Source: Chryseobacterium culicis
Lineage (GTDB): Bacteria; Bacteroidota; Bacteroidia; Flavobacteriales; Weeksellaceae
Direction: 5' to 3'
DNA: 64,000 nucleotides
Assembly (NCBI RefSeq): GCF_900108365.1
Contig: NZ_FNWQ01000003.1
Span: 496,001-560,000, forward strand
Below the pieces are notes generated by a model, which saw nothing but the letters and a program-made list of their open reading frames with translations, was not told the DNA's origin and made no database searches. A program made the position numbers and the translations under genes. Shown here in pieces: positions 8,299 to 16,738 of the stretch; positions within the stretch are counted from its first letter, which is position 1, and each line of letters starts with the position of its first letter.

Positions 8299-8808
8299 AT
8301 GAATTTCGAACAGATCAATTTACACCTTGAAGCCTATAAAGAACATGATCAGATTCTGGATGCAGCAAAATACCTGATCCATTCTTTCGATTTGGAGCAT
8401 GAAAACTTTGCAGGGTTCGGATTTAGGCAGGAATTATCGCCCACTTCGATGCTTCTTACAGCAGAAGGCGACCTGGGAGGGCCTCAGACAGTAATGATCC
8501 CCAAAAATTTATTTGATTTTGACCTGAACCTTGTTCTGAATATGGTGGCCCACGAAATGCTTCATGTAAGACAAAAAGCTCCGGGGCAGGTCATTGAAGA
8601 CAAAAATGAGAGAGAATTTCAGGCGTATTATGAGATGCTTTTTCATAAAGTATTCCCGCAGATACCGGAAGTTTCGGATTTTCATAAAAAATTCTTCGGC
8701 GGTAAAGCTCTGGAATATTATAAAAGAATGGGGGAAGGCTCTATGCTACAACAAAAATATGCAGAACAGAAAACAGAAGTAGAACATTTAATTAACGAAT
8801 TACCATGA
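8299..8808 (+). CDS. putative HExxH zinc-peptidase-like protein
   Basis: The 169-residue cytoplasmic protein has an HExxH zincin motif in NMVAHEMLHVRQKA (residues 85-89). Downstream acidic residues in DKNEREFQAYYE could give the third zinc ligand. I do not recognise the family. The start at 8299 is preferred over an upstream TTG at 8278, because a perfect -7 box TACATTTG (8273-8280) overlaps that position. Its stop overlaps the start of the tRNA-binding-domain gene by 4 bp, so the two are coupled. It is the third gene in a row with protease-like features, of a third catalytic class. Confidence 0.7.
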   Translation: MNFEQINLHLEAYKEHDQILDAAKYLIHSFDLEHENFAGFGFRQELSPTSMLLTAEGDLGGPQTVMIPKNLFDFDLNLVLNMVAHEMLHVRQKAPGQVIEDKNEREFQAYYEMLFHKVFPQIPEVSDFHKKFFGGKALEYYKRMGEGSMLQQKYAEQKTEVEHLINELP

Positions 8809-9152
8809 CAGTAAAACCAGACATCACCTGGGCAGATTTTGAAAAAATAGACATCAGATGCGGAACGATAATCTCTGTAAACGATTTTGAAAAGGCAAGA
8901 AACCCATCTTACCAGCTTGAGATTGATTTCGGAGACTTGGGAATCCGAAAATCATCTGCACAGATCACTACTCTTTATAAAAAAGAAGAGCTTGTGGGCA
9001 AACAGATTCTAGCCGTGGTAAATTTCCCTAAAAAACAGATTGCCAACTTCTTCAGTGAGTGTCTTGTACTGGGATTATATGGTGAAGACAAAAGTGATGT
9101 CACGCTTTTAACCCCTTCACTTCCCACAAAAAACGGAATGCAGGTAGGATAG
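8805..9152 (+). CDS. csaA: tRNA-binding-domain protein, CsaA-like
   Basis: The 115-residue protein is a single OB-fold tRNA-binding domain of the CsaA/EMAP-II type, with DIRCGTIISVNDFEKARNPS near the start and NFPKKQIANFFSECLVLG near the end. In Bacillus CsaA acts as a homodimeric export-related chaperone that also binds tRNA. The length fits that family exactly. It is translationally coupled to the HExxH gene (4-bp overlap) and lies 16 bp before an exonuclease gene. Confidence 0.88.
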   Translation: MTVKPDITWADFEKIDIRCGTIISVNDFEKARNPSYQLEIDFGDLGIRKSSAQITTLYKKEELVGKQILAVVNFPKKQIANFFSECLVLGLYGEDKSDVTLLTPSLPTKNGMQVG

Positions 9153-9168
9153 ACCAACAAAACACAAT

Positions 9169-9870
9169 ATGATACAAAGCATACCTTTAGAAAGAGTTTT
9201 ATTCCTTGATATTGAGACCGTTCCGCAGGCCGGATCTTGGGACGACCTGTCCGAAACCGATCAGTATCTCTGGGATAAAAAAACAAAATTTCAGCGCAAA
9301 GAAGATGTCTCTGCAGAAGAATTTTATGACAGAGCCGGTATTATGGCCGAGTTTGGAAAAATCATCTGCATCACCATCGGAATGGTTGAAAAGAATGAAA
9401 CGTTAAAAATAAAAAGCTTTTCTGGGCACGATGAAAAGAAAATGCTTCAGGAATTTGGAGAAATCTTCAACAGCCCAAGGCTTTACAATGTGATTCTCTG
9501 TGCACATAATGGAAAAGAATTTGATTTTCCGTGGATTGCAAGACGCTATCTCATTAATGGAATGCAGCCTCCTGCCCCGTTTCAGATGTTCGGAAAAAAG
9601 CCATGGGAAGTTCCTCACATAGATACAATGGAGCTTTGGAAGTTCGGGGACTATAAAAGCTTTGTATCGCTGGAACTACTGGCTCATGTTTTTGGAATTC
9701 CTACTCCAAAAGATGATATTGACGGCTCAATGGTTTCATCAATTTACTACATAGAAAAAGACTTGCAGAGAATTGTTGACTATTGTGAAAAAGATGTCTT
9801 AACTTTGGCAAATGTTTTCCGGCGCATGCGTCAGGAAGATTTGTTGAAAAGGAATATCAATCTAGATTAA
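9169..9870 (+). CDS. predicted 3'-5' exonuclease, DnaQ-like (DEDDy)
   Basis: The 233-residue protein is a DEDD-type exonuclease of the PolB-like predicted family: motif I FLDIETVPQ (D14, E16), motif II CAHNGKEFDFPWIARR and motif III YCEKDVLTLANVF with the Tyr of the DEDDy subclass. It should remove 3' nucleotides using two metal ions and has no polymerase domain, so it may act in repair or nucleic acid turnover. It is followed after 3 bp by the DUF59 gene, and probably shares a transcript ending at 10221-10247. Confidence 0.87.
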   Translation: MIQSIPLERVLFLDIETVPQAGSWDDLSETDQYLWDKKTKFQRKEDVSAEEFYDRAGIMAEFGKIICITIGMVEKNETLKIKSFSGHDEKKMLQEFGEIFNSPRLYNVILCAHNGKEFDFPWIARRYLINGMQPPAPFQMFGKKPWEVPHIDTMELWKFGDYKSFVSLELLAHVFGIPTPKDDIDGSMVSSIYYIEKDLQRIVDYCEKDVLTLANVFRRMRQEDLLKRNINLD

Positions 9871-9873
9871 AAA

Positions 9874-10200
9874 ATGAAATTTACAGACGATCAAATTGCT
9901 GACATTGGTGAGGAAATCATTGGTGTGTTGAAAACCGTATATGACCCTGAAATTCCGGTAGATATCTACGAACTGGGGCTGATTTACGATGTCCAGATCT
10001 CCGATGATGCTGACGTAAAAATTATAATGACACTTACGACTCCCAACTGTCCCGTGGCAGAAACTCTCCCTCAGGAAGTAAAAGATAAGGTGGGTGAAGT
10101 AGAGAACGTAAAAAGTGTAGATTTGGAGCTTACTTTCGAACCGAGCTGGAATAAGGATATGATGAGTGAAGAAGCAAAGTTTGAGCTGGGAATGCTTTAA
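9874..10200 (+). CDS. DUF59/MIP18-family Fe-S assembly protein
   Basis: The 108-residue protein has the MIP18 signature: VYDPEIPVDIYELGLIYDV near the start, then MTLTTPNCPVAETLP with the reactive Cys, and DLELTFEPSWNKDMMSEEAK. Family members (SufT/PaaD type) help mature Fe-S proteins. It is not near a suf operon here but directly follows the exonuclease gene and ends at a clear terminator. Confidence 0.9.
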   Translation: MKFTDDQIADIGEEIIGVLKTVYDPEIPVDIYELGLIYDVQISDDADVKIIMTLTTPNCPVAETLPQEVKDKVGEVENVKSVDLELTFEPSWNKDMMSEEAKFELGML

Positions 10201-10220
10201 ATAGTACCTTTGATAATATA

Positions 10221-10247
10221 AAACCCCGAAAAATTTTCGGGGTTTTT
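10221..10247. terminator. bidirectional terminator between convergent genes
   Basis: The stem AAACCCCGAAA with TTTTCGGGGTTT (minor slippage at the loop) has A and T tracts on both sides. It ends the DUF59 gene on the plus strand and the sulfurtransferase gene on the minus strand. Confidence 0.85.
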
Positions 10248-10250
10248 ATT

Positions 10251-11087
10251 TTAAATATCGGTTGCTATTTCTTTTCCTTCCCTCCTGCTCCACTCACTCC
10301 ATGAACCTACGTACAGATCAGGAATGGGAAATCCCGCATAGTCCAAAGCCAAAATTGTATGACAGGCAGTAACTCCAGATCCACAGTGAATAATCAGATG
10401 CTCAGGTTTGTTTTCTAACAACTGCTTATATTTTTCTTTTAAAATTTCATGACTCAAAAAATTACCGTTTTCATCAAGATTTTCAGAAAAAGGAATATTA
10501 ATGGCTCCCGGAATATGTCCCGCCGCCAGATCAATCGGTTCAGATTCACCTTTATAACGGTAAGCATCTCTGACGTCAATCACAGTAGAAGAACCGTTTT
10601 TCAATTCAATTTCAACAACTTCCAGACTTGAAAGAGGAAGAGACCAATCATCTTTTTTGAGTAAATAAGCTTTATCAAATGTTTCCTCTCCCGAAGAAAA
10701 TTCTAATCCTGCTTTTTCTGCTGCCTGCATTCCGCCATCAAGAACCTGAACTTTTTCAAATCCAAAAGATCTTAACATCCACCACGCTCTAGCAGCTGCA
10801 TTCGAAGCATTTTTATCATCATACACAACAATATGAGCTCCTTCCGAAATGCCAAGATTTGAAAGGGTTTCAACAAACTTTTCTACAGAAGGAAGCGGGT
10901 GTCTGCCCCCAAACGCAGCATCCTCTCCTATTTCAGCCAGATCTTTGTCTAAGTCTATGAATCTTGCTCCTTTGAGATGTTTTTCAAGGTAATTCTGCTT
11001 TACATCTTTCCCGGTTCTTGCATCAAGAAGGATAAGATTTTCTGTTGGAATATTCTTAAGATCGGATGGTGAGATGATTGGAGACAT
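10251..11087 (-). CDS. sulfurtransferase (rhodanese, two domains)
   Basis: The 278-residue protein has two rhodanese domains. The N-terminal inactive domain includes GRHPLPSVEKF, and the C-terminal domain holds the active loop CGSGVTAC (C235). The loop CGSGVT is typical of thiosulfate or 3-mercaptopyruvate sulfurtransferases, which move sulfane sulfur from donor to acceptors. There is no signal peptide, so it is cytoplasmic. It follows the HMG-CoA lyase gene on the same strand after a 109-bp gap that contains a repeat hairpin, so co-transcription is uncertain. Confidence 0.92.
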   Translation of the reverse strand: MSPIISPSDLKNIPTENLILLDARTGKDVKQNYLEKHLKGARFIDLDKDLAEIGEDAAFGGRHPLPSVEKFVETLSNLGISEGAHIVVYDDKNASNAAARAWWMLRSFGFEKVQVLDGGMQAAEKAGLEFSSGEETFDKAYLLKKDDWSLPLSSLEVVEIELKNGSSTVIDVRDAYRYKGESEPIDLAAGHIPGAINIPFSENLDENGNFLSHEILKEKYKQLLENKPEHLIIHCGSGVTACHTILALDYAGFPIPDLYVGSWSEWSRREGKEIATDI

Positions 11088-11122
11088 TTTGTTGATTTTT
11101 GGGGTTAATTTAAGTATGTTTT

Positions 11123-11170
11123 GGCTAAAGCCATGTATATTTCAATATAGTAAAGCGGGCTAAAGCCCGC
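11123..11170. repeat. GGCTAAAGCC-type intergenic palindromic repeat
   Basis: Two nested palindromes, GGCTAAAGCC (11123-11132) and GCGGGCTAAAGCCCGC (11155-11170), lie 22 nt apart between hmgL and the sulfurtransferase gene. They share the core GGCTAAAGCC, so they look like two half-units of a dispersed repeat. There is no U-tract strong enough to call a terminator on either strand. Confidence 0.6.
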
Positions 11171-11196
11171 TCCTATTGATTTTTTATTCTTCCTAC

Positions 11197-12045
11197 TTAA
11201 AAATGAAAAATATCTTTCGCCTTGTTATAAGAGCTTTCAAAGTTCAGAAGGTTCAGTTTATGGTCTGCCTTTTCAACACTCATGAAGTTGATGACCTGCT
11301 CTGTAGGCATATTCCCTACAAGATCATCTTTCGCCATAGGACATCCTCCGATTCCTTTGATAGCGCTGTCAAATCTTCGGCAGCCTTTATCGTAAGCCGC
11401 TTTTAATTTGGAATAGGAATCTTCATAACGGTTATGAAAATGTCCTCCGAAGTTAATTTCAGGGTACTTTGACGGTATTTTTTCAAACAAAAGAGCAATC
11501 GTTTCCGGAGTTGCAACACCGGTTGTATCAGATAATAAAATATCTTTCACACCAATATCAGAGAATCTTTGTGCCCAATGATCTACATCTTCCCACTTCC
11601 ACATTTCACCGTAGGGGTTTCCAAAGGCCATTGAAAAGTAGATATTAAGCTGTTTTCCCTCGCTTTTTACCAGATCAAGCATTTTAATGATTTCATCGAA
11701 AGCTTCTTCCTGACTTTTATTCGTATTTCTGTGCTGAAAAGTTTCGGAAATAGAAAACGGGAACCCAAGTATATCTACCGATTGGTGTTTCAATGCTTTT
11801 TCGGCACCTCTATAGTTACCAATGATGGCGGAAACTTTTGTTTTGGAACGTGATTTGTCGATATTTTCGGCCACCACATCAGAATCTGCCATCTGCGGAA
11901 TTGCTTTCGGAGAAACAAAACTCAGACAATCCAATACATCAAAGCCAACATCCATCAAGGAGTTGATATAATCTATTTTTTTATCGGTAGGGATAAATTC
12001 TCCCCATCCCTGCATGGCATCTCTAGGACATTCGGTAAGAAACAT
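11197..12045 (-). CDS. hydroxymethylglutaryl-CoA lyase
   Basis: The 282-residue TIM-barrel enzyme starts at TECPRDAMQGW, the family's substrate and metal site, and contains SDTTGVATPE, the metal-binding GGHFHNRYED, and the glycine loop GIGGCPMAKDDLVGN with the active-site Cys. It splits HMG-CoA into acetoacetate and acetyl-CoA in leucine breakdown. There are no other leucine pathway genes in the window. It is transcribed away from peptidase T; the 187-bp divergent region has a TAACTTTG box at 12206-12213 pointing toward pepT. Confidence 0.92.
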   Translation of the reverse strand: MFLTECPRDAMQGWGEFIPTDKKIDYINSLMDVGFDVLDCLSFVSPKAIPQMADSDVVAENIDKSRSKTKVSAIIGNYRGAEKALKHQSVDILGFPFSISETFQHRNTNKSQEEAFDEIIKMLDLVKSEGKQLNIYFSMAFGNPYGEMWKWEDVDHWAQRFSDIGVKDILLSDTTGVATPETIALLFEKIPSKYPEINFGGHFHNRYEDSYSKLKAAYDKGCRRFDSAIKGIGGCPMAKDDLVGNMPTEQVINFMSVEKADHKLNLLNFESSYNKAKDIFHF

Positions 12046-12232
12046 TGTTACTTTTTGATTTTCTCAAATATAATAAAACTAAACTACTTGGTATACTGTA
12101 CATACAAAGCTAACACTATTTTGATTTTCAAAGATTTATAACTGATTAATAATTTCAATAACTGATATTAAATCGCAAATAAGGTATTCTCAGCATCAAA
12201 TTTGCTAACTTTGTTAAAATTTATGATATCTG

Positions 12233-13480
12233 ATGAGTACAATAGAATTCAACCCTTTGTGGAAAGAAAAGTTACTGAACCGTTTTCTTAGCTATGTAAA
12301 AATATATTCAACCAGCGATGCAGAAAGTGAAACTACACCTTCTACTCCGCGTCAGTGGGATATTGCCAACTATATTACTGAAGAACTGAAGACTATCGGC
12401 TTGGAAAATGTTTCAATTGATGAACACGGTTATATTATGGGCTATGTTCCTTCTAACCTTGAAAACGATGACAGACCTACGATCGGGTTTATTTCACATT
12501 ATGATACATCACCGGATTTCAGCGGAGACAATGTAAAGCCTCAGGTTTGGGAAAATTATGACGGGAATGATCTTCTTTTGAATCAGTCTACAGGATTCAC
12601 ATTATCTCCTTCAAGATTTGAAAGCTTAAAAAAATATGTTGGCCAGACATTAATTACCACAGACGGAACAACTCTTCTTGGTGCTGATGATAAAGCAGGC
12701 TGTGCAGAAATTGTAACCGCTGCGGAATATCTTATTGCTCATCCTGAGATCAAACATGGAAGAATTGCTGTAGGATTTACTCCGGATGAAGAAATCGGAA
12801 GAGGAGCTCATAAATTTGATGTTGCTAAATTTGGCGCAGAATGGGCTTATACGATGGATGGTGGAGAAGTTGGTGAACTGGAATATGAAAACTTTAATGC
12901 TGCCGGAGCTGTGGTAAAAATCCACGGATTAAGTGTTCACCCTGGTTATGCCTACGGAAAAATGATCAATGCAGCTCTTTTAGCGGCTGAATTTGCTCAA
13001 ATGCTTCCAGCTGACGAAACACCTGCCACAACAAAAGGCTTCGACGGATTCTACCATTTGATGGATATTACGGCAGATATTTCTGAGGCTAAACTTCAGT
13101 ACATCATCCGTGATCACGATGCAGATAAATTTGAGGCCAGAAAGAAATTCATGGAAGAAAAAGTAGCTGAATTCAACCAAAAACATGGTGAAGGAACTGC
13201 TGAAGTGGAGATCAAAGAACAGTACAGAAACATGAAGCAGCAATTCGAAGGTAAAATGCATATTGTGGATCTTGCTGCAAAAGCCATGACTGAAGCTGGA
13301 ATCGAGCCTAAGATCAAGGCTATCCGCGGAGGAACAGACGGAGCCCAGCTTTCTTATATGGGACTTCCATGCCCTAATATTTTCGCAGGAGGAATCAACT
13401 TCCACGGGCCCTACGAGTACGTAGCGTTAGAAAGTATGGAAAAAGCAACTGAGGTCATTATTAATATTGTAAAAGCTTAA
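12233..13480 (+). CDS. pepT: peptidase T (tripeptide aminopeptidase)
   Basis: The 415-residue M20B metallopeptidase shows zinc site 1 in SHYDTSPDF, the bridging Asp in GADDKAGCAE, the catalytic Glu pair in PDEEIGRGAHKFD, and TMDGGEVGELE in the lid region. The C-terminal AIRGGTDGAQLSYMGLPCPN is typical of PepT. It releases N-terminal residues from tripeptides in the cytoplasm. The -7-like box TAACTTTG lies 20 nt before the start. A secreted TonB-C-like gene follows after 6 bp and probably shares its transcript to the terminator at 14061-14086. Confidence 0.95.
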   Translation: MSTIEFNPLWKEKLLNRFLSYVKIYSTSDAESETTPSTPRQWDIANYITEELKTIGLENVSIDEHGYIMGYVPSNLENDDRPTIGFISHYDTSPDFSGDNVKPQVWENYDGNDLLLNQSTGFTLSPSRFESLKKYVGQTLITTDGTTLLGADDKAGCAEIVTAAEYLIAHPEIKHGRIAVGFTPDEEIGRGAHKFDVAKFGAEWAYTMDGGEVGELEYENFNAAGAVVKIHGLSVHPGYAYGKMINAALLAAEFAQMLPADETPATTKGFDGFYHLMDITADISEAKLQYIIRDHDADKFEARKKFMEEKVAEFNQKHGEGTAEVEIKEQYRNMKQQFEGKMHIVDLAAKAMTEAGIEPKIKAIRGGTDGAQLSYMGLPCPNIFAGGINFHGPYEYVALESMEKATEVIINIVKA

Positions 13481-13486
13481 TCAGTC

Positions 13487-14053
13487 ATGAAAAAGGTCTT
13501 AGCATCAGCATTCATTTTCACTTTTATTTTTGGCAGTGCCCAGGTTTCTGAATTCCAGAGGGCAGATTCCCGCTATGAGAGAAAGAAAACGGCTCTGTAT
13601 AACAAATATCCTAAGCCTAATGATTTAAGAACAAAGAAAGAATGGCTCCTGACAGAGGATAAAATTGCAGCTTACAAAGAAACTTTAGATAAAGCATCTC
13701 TGGATGATAAAAAGATGGTTGCAGCAGATCCTCCTGTAAAAACAAAGGTTACCAAAGAAGCTGAGTACGACAAAGGAAAGGCTGCTTTCCAAAAGCAATT
13801 ATCCGAAGCTGTCAATCTTGATTTTTTAGGTTTTTATTCGGATTCTTATAAAGTAACACTCACCTTTGTGGTAGATTCTAAAGGAAATGCTCTTGATCCT
13901 AACGTAAAAGGAAATAACGAGGATGTCAATGCATTCATTGAAGCAGCTTTTTACCGAATCAAAGAGAAAGGAAAATGGAAACCCGCAGAAGATAAGGGAA
14001 AACCGGTATCCTCTACTGTTTCTCTCCCCTTAACATTCATTTTTAAGAAATAA
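13487..14053 (+). CDS. secreted protein with TonB-C-like C-terminal domain
   Basis: The 188-residue protein has a signal peptide (MKKVLASAFIFTFIFGSAQ) and a charged helical middle. A C-terminal region resembles the TonB C-terminal fold: VTLTFVVDSKGNALDPNVKG, then AFYRIKEKGKWKPAEDKGK and VSLPLTFIFKK. It has no transmembrane anchor or Pro-rich linker, so it cannot work as a normal TonB. The product of 24865-25284 shares this C-terminal pattern. Function unknown; probably periplasmic. Confidence 0.72.
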   Translation: MKKVLASAFIFTFIFGSAQVSEFQRADSRYERKKTALYNKYPKPNDLRTKKEWLLTEDKIAAYKETLDKASLDDKKMVAADPPVKTKVTKEAEYDKGKAAFQKQLSEAVNLDFLGFYSDSYKVTLTFVVDSKGNALDPNVKGNNEDVNAFIEAAFYRIKEKGKWKPAEDKGKPVSSTVSLPLTFIFKK

Positions 14054-14060
14054 TATCACC

Positions 14061-14086
14061 AACCCGCTCTCATGAGCGGGTTTTTC
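14061..14086 (+). terminator. terminator after the pepT operon
   Basis: The stem AACCCGCTC with GAGCGGGTT has a 4-nt loop (TCAT) and is followed by TTTCTTTTTT. Confidence 0.88.
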
Positions 14087-14206
14087 TTTTTTATGTATGA
14101 ATAATGTTACTGAAAATCATTATGTTATTGACAGTAATTTAATATAAATCCTTTGTAAGCCATAGATAATTCTTCTAAATTAGAGAGGAACTTAAAATCA
14201 CAGCTT

Positions 14207-15514
14207 ATGAAAATGAAATCTAATCATTTCAAAATCAACAGAAAATTTTATTCTTCTTTTCTTTTTTCTATTTTCTGTTTGTTTCTCTTAACGTCTTGTT
14301 CTCAGGATGATCCGGCGGATACTCCTGCTGAAAAGCCCACACAGTCTGTTCAAATGAAGACTTTGGGAAATCTGACTTTACAAAAAAATGTTATTATTCT
14401 GAATGATGAATCGGTCAATGCTATTTCTGCTTATAACGAAGGGCAAATTACCTTTAGCCGCATGACTCCGCAGACAGATAGTATTTCCACAGGAACTGTT
14501 ATTGTGGGCACAAAAGTAGAAGGCGATCAGGTGAGTACAATCCTTTCAAAAGTAAGCTCGGTTTCTAAAGTGAATAACCAGTTCACCGTACAAACATCCA
14601 GCGCAAAGCTTGAAGAGTTTATTTATAGCGGAACACTAAGCGGGGTATACGATCCATCCGGCAAAGCACCTGTTACTATTGATGGGAAAATGGTGAATTA
14701 TGTTCCTGTAGAAGGGATGGTTTCCCAGGAAATCAATAATAAAATTCTTTCCATCGAAGCAAGGAATCTCCAAAAACAAAAAGTAGTTGCTTTCAATCGT
14801 TTTAATTTTGATAAAACTTTTTCCTTCCCTTTATCTTCAGCGGGAACATCAAGCGTTAATGTAAAAGGTGGATTTACACCAAAAATAGACTATCATATTA
14901 CGTTTTCGTGGGGTCACTTATCGGATTTTTATGTCAACTTTATCATGGATGACCTACAGCTTCAGAGTACAGCAAGTATTGTTGGCAGCCTCGGCTATAC
15001 AGCAAGCACCACAGATTATCTGAACATCCCTATTGTTCCGATCGTTTTAGGACCTACCGGATTGATCTTAAGCCCTACGATTTCTGCAGGCCCGTTTCTT
15101 GGAGTACAGGCAACAGGAAAGGTGCAGGGACAGCTTCTGGACCTTGAAGGAAGTGCAAACTTCCTGGTCAGTAAAACGCCGGAAATTAATATTCATCTTC
15201 AAAAGAAATCAGATCCTGCCATTACCGGTCTTCAAGGCAACTTATCTGCCGAAACCGGTTTAGAAGCGAAAGGAGCTGTAGGACTGATGTTTATTTCTGT
15301 CCCTCTTGCCAATTCCGGAGTAAGGGGAAGAGCTTCTGCCCTTTCAGCTTTAGACCTCACGTTCATTCCTGAAAAAAAGGGTATATTTTCTGTAAAAGGT
15401 AAAATCCAGGCAGATATGTTTTACGGTTTTGGAATTGCTCCTTTAAGATACGAAGGAACCTTTCCTCTTTTCAAAAAAGAATATACGCTGTATCAAAAGG
15501 ATTTCAGTTTCTAA
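14207..15514 (+). CDS. large lipoprotein of unknown function
   Basis: The 435-residue protein has a lipoprotein signal (LFLLTSCSQDD, Cys near 31) and a Pro/Thr-rich linker. A long beta-rich region follows, with repeated short strands such as DSISTGTVIVGTKVEG and glycine-rich turns. No catalytic motif is visible, and I do not recognise the family. It is probably displayed at the outer membrane. The gene stands alone between terminators, with a second in-frame ATG at codon 3 that could also serve as start. Confidence 0.72.
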   Translation: MKMKSNHFKINRKFYSSFLFSIFCLFLLTSCSQDDPADTPAEKPTQSVQMKTLGNLTLQKNVIILNDESVNAISAYNEGQITFSRMTPQTDSISTGTVIVGTKVEGDQVSTILSKVSSVSKVNNQFTVQTSSAKLEEFIYSGTLSGVYDPSGKAPVTIDGKMVNYVPVEGMVSQEINNKILSIEARNLQKQKVVAFNRFNFDKTFSFPLSSAGTSSVNVKGGFTPKIDYHITFSWGHLSDFYVNFIMDDLQLQSTASIVGSLGYTASTTDYLNIPIVPIVLGPTGLILSPTISAGPFLGVQATGKVQGQLLDLEGSANFLVSKTPEINIHLQKKSDPAITGLQGNLSAETGLEAKGAVGLMFISVPLANSGVRGRASALSALDLTFIPEKKGIFSVKGKIQADMFYGFGIAPLRYEGTFPLFKKEYTLYQKDFSF

Positions 15515-15537
15515 GACAACTTTCCAACACTCATATA

Positions 15538-15560
15538 AAGGCCGCTTTTTTAGCGGCCTT
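15538..15560 (+). terminator. hairpin terminator after the large lipoprotein gene
   Basis: The 9-bp stem AAGGCCGCT with AGCGGCCTT has a T-only loop. The downstream T-tract is short (CTTCG), so termination may be partial. Confidence 0.6.
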
Positions 15561-15666
15561 CTTCGAATAACGAATCTGCATACAATTCATTTACAATTAT
15601 TTAAGACAAATTTGTTATATTTACAAGAATGTATAATATAAACAATAACATTTAAAACCAACGATC

Positions 15667-15909
15667 ATGAAAACTATGAAAAAACTTTTGAGAAAAGACT
15701 TGTCTGTAATTCTGGGCAGCGGTATAGACAGCTGCCATATGGGCGGAGATTTTTATAACTGCCAGAATGACTGCCAATGCGCATGGGGAAAAGCTTGCGA
15801 AATGTATGAAGACGGCAGCCCGGGGCAATGTATTGCCGTAGGCGGCGGTGGAAATCCTGGAGGTGGCGGATGTATTCCTCCTTCTATTTGTGAAGAACAA
15901 CCTTATTAG
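15667..15909 (+). CDS. small eight-cysteine GG-leader-like peptide
   Basis: The 80-residue peptide begins with a basic amphipathic leader, KKLLRKDLSVILGSG. It resembles the KxLxRxxLxxIxGG leaders of Chryseobacterium bacteriocin-like peptides, but with GSG in place of GG. The remaining part has eight cysteines (residues 23, 32, 36, 38, 44, 55, 69 and 75) and a run of Gly/Pro (GGGGNPGGGG). This pattern suggests an exported, disulfide-rich or modified peptide. A second ATG at 15676 could be the true start. No transporter or modification enzyme lies nearby, so the role is open. A terminator follows directly. Confidence 0.7.
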   Translation: MKTMKKLLRKDLSVILGSGIDSCHMGGDFYNCQNDCQCAWGKACEMYEDGSPGQCIAVGGGGNPGGGGCIPPSICEEQPY

Positions 15910-15918
15910 CAATCATAG

Positions 15919-15950
15919 AAACCGGAAACAGTACTGCTTCCGGTTTTTAT
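15919..15950 (+). terminator. terminator after the eight-cysteine peptide gene
   Basis: The stem AAACCGGAA with TTCCGGTTT encloses a loop containing the small palindrome CAGTACTG and is followed by TTATTTT. Confidence 0.8.
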
Positions 15951-16062
15951 TTTCATCAGAAAACAGATCCTTATCAAAGCATTGCTGCCGTTCATCAAAT
16001 AAAATTTCATTCCTCACCTCATCATTGTTGCTTTGCATCAGATTTTTAATAACAATTAATTT

Positions 16063-16659
16063 ATGAAGCAGCAATTTTTTGCTCTGAGTGCATTTTTAGG
16101 ATGCATTTTTTGCACCATCGAAACCAAAGCACAGCAGACACCAGCTTTTCACATTGGAGTAAAGGGAGGGGCCAACTTTACAAAAACCTCCATGGAATCT
16201 TCTTCTCTGGAAGGGAAGTACGGATTCGGTTATCAGGCAGGGGTAATGACAAGGCTGGACATCGGAAAACTGTATGTGCAGGGAGAAGCCCTGTTCAACA
16301 AAAGAAAAGCAAAATACCAGGTCCAAGACGGAAGCTCTTCAACACTTTCCTGGAACGCTATTGATATTCCTGTCGTGGTAGGATATAAACTGATCAAGGC
16401 TGATGATTTTAATGTAAGAATATTTGCCGGAGGAGTGTACAGCTATGCATTCAACAATAATGTGTCTACTTCTGAGGCTCTTCAGCAGGGGTTTAAAAAA
16501 TTTGACAAATCCAATATGGGTATTACGGGAGGTGTAGGATTGGATTATAAGAATTTCACATTTGATCTGAGATATGAGACGGGTCTTACAAGCATTAGTA
16601 AAGAATTTAAGTCAAAACCCCACAGTTTTTCCCTGGGAATAGGCTATTTCCTATTCTAA
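16063..16659 (+). CDS. outer-membrane beta-barrel protein
   Basis: The 198-residue protein has a signal peptide ending near ETKAQQ. It then shows the start of a small barrel, HIGVKGGANFTK, and alternating amphipathic strands through to the aromatic C-terminus SLGIGYFLF, typical of OmpW/PorT-like porin-family proteins of Bacteroidota. It is probably a structural outer-membrane barrel; cargo or partner unknown. Its terminator separates it from the LytS gene downstream. Confidence 0.85.
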   Translation: MKQQFFALSAFLGCIFCTIETKAQQTPAFHIGVKGGANFTKTSMESSSLEGKYGFGYQAGVMTRLDIGKLYVQGEALFNKRKAKYQVQDGSSSTLSWNAIDIPVVVGYKLIKADDFNVRIFAGGVYSYAFNNNVSTSEALQQGFKKFDKSNMGITGGVGLDYKNFTFDLRYETGLTSISKEFKSKPHSFSLGIGYFLF

Positions 16660-16682
16660 AAAACTTAAATTATCTTTACCTT

Positions 16683-16719
16683 TTAGAAACTGTTTTCCCT
16701 GCAGTTTCTAATTTTTTTA
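16683..16719 (+). terminator. terminator after the beta-barrel gene
   Basis: The 10-bp stem TTAGAAACTG with CAGTTTCTAA, loop TTTTCCCTG, is followed by TTTTTTTA. Confidence 0.88.
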
Positions 16720-16738
16720 TCAACCTATTTCCGGATCC

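Noticed and set aside
16690..16701. Third GTTTTCCCT-like copy of the shared operator
   Set aside because: It is the loop of a clear terminator hairpin (stem TTAGAAACTG/CAGTTTCTAA) and has no -7 box at the expected distance.
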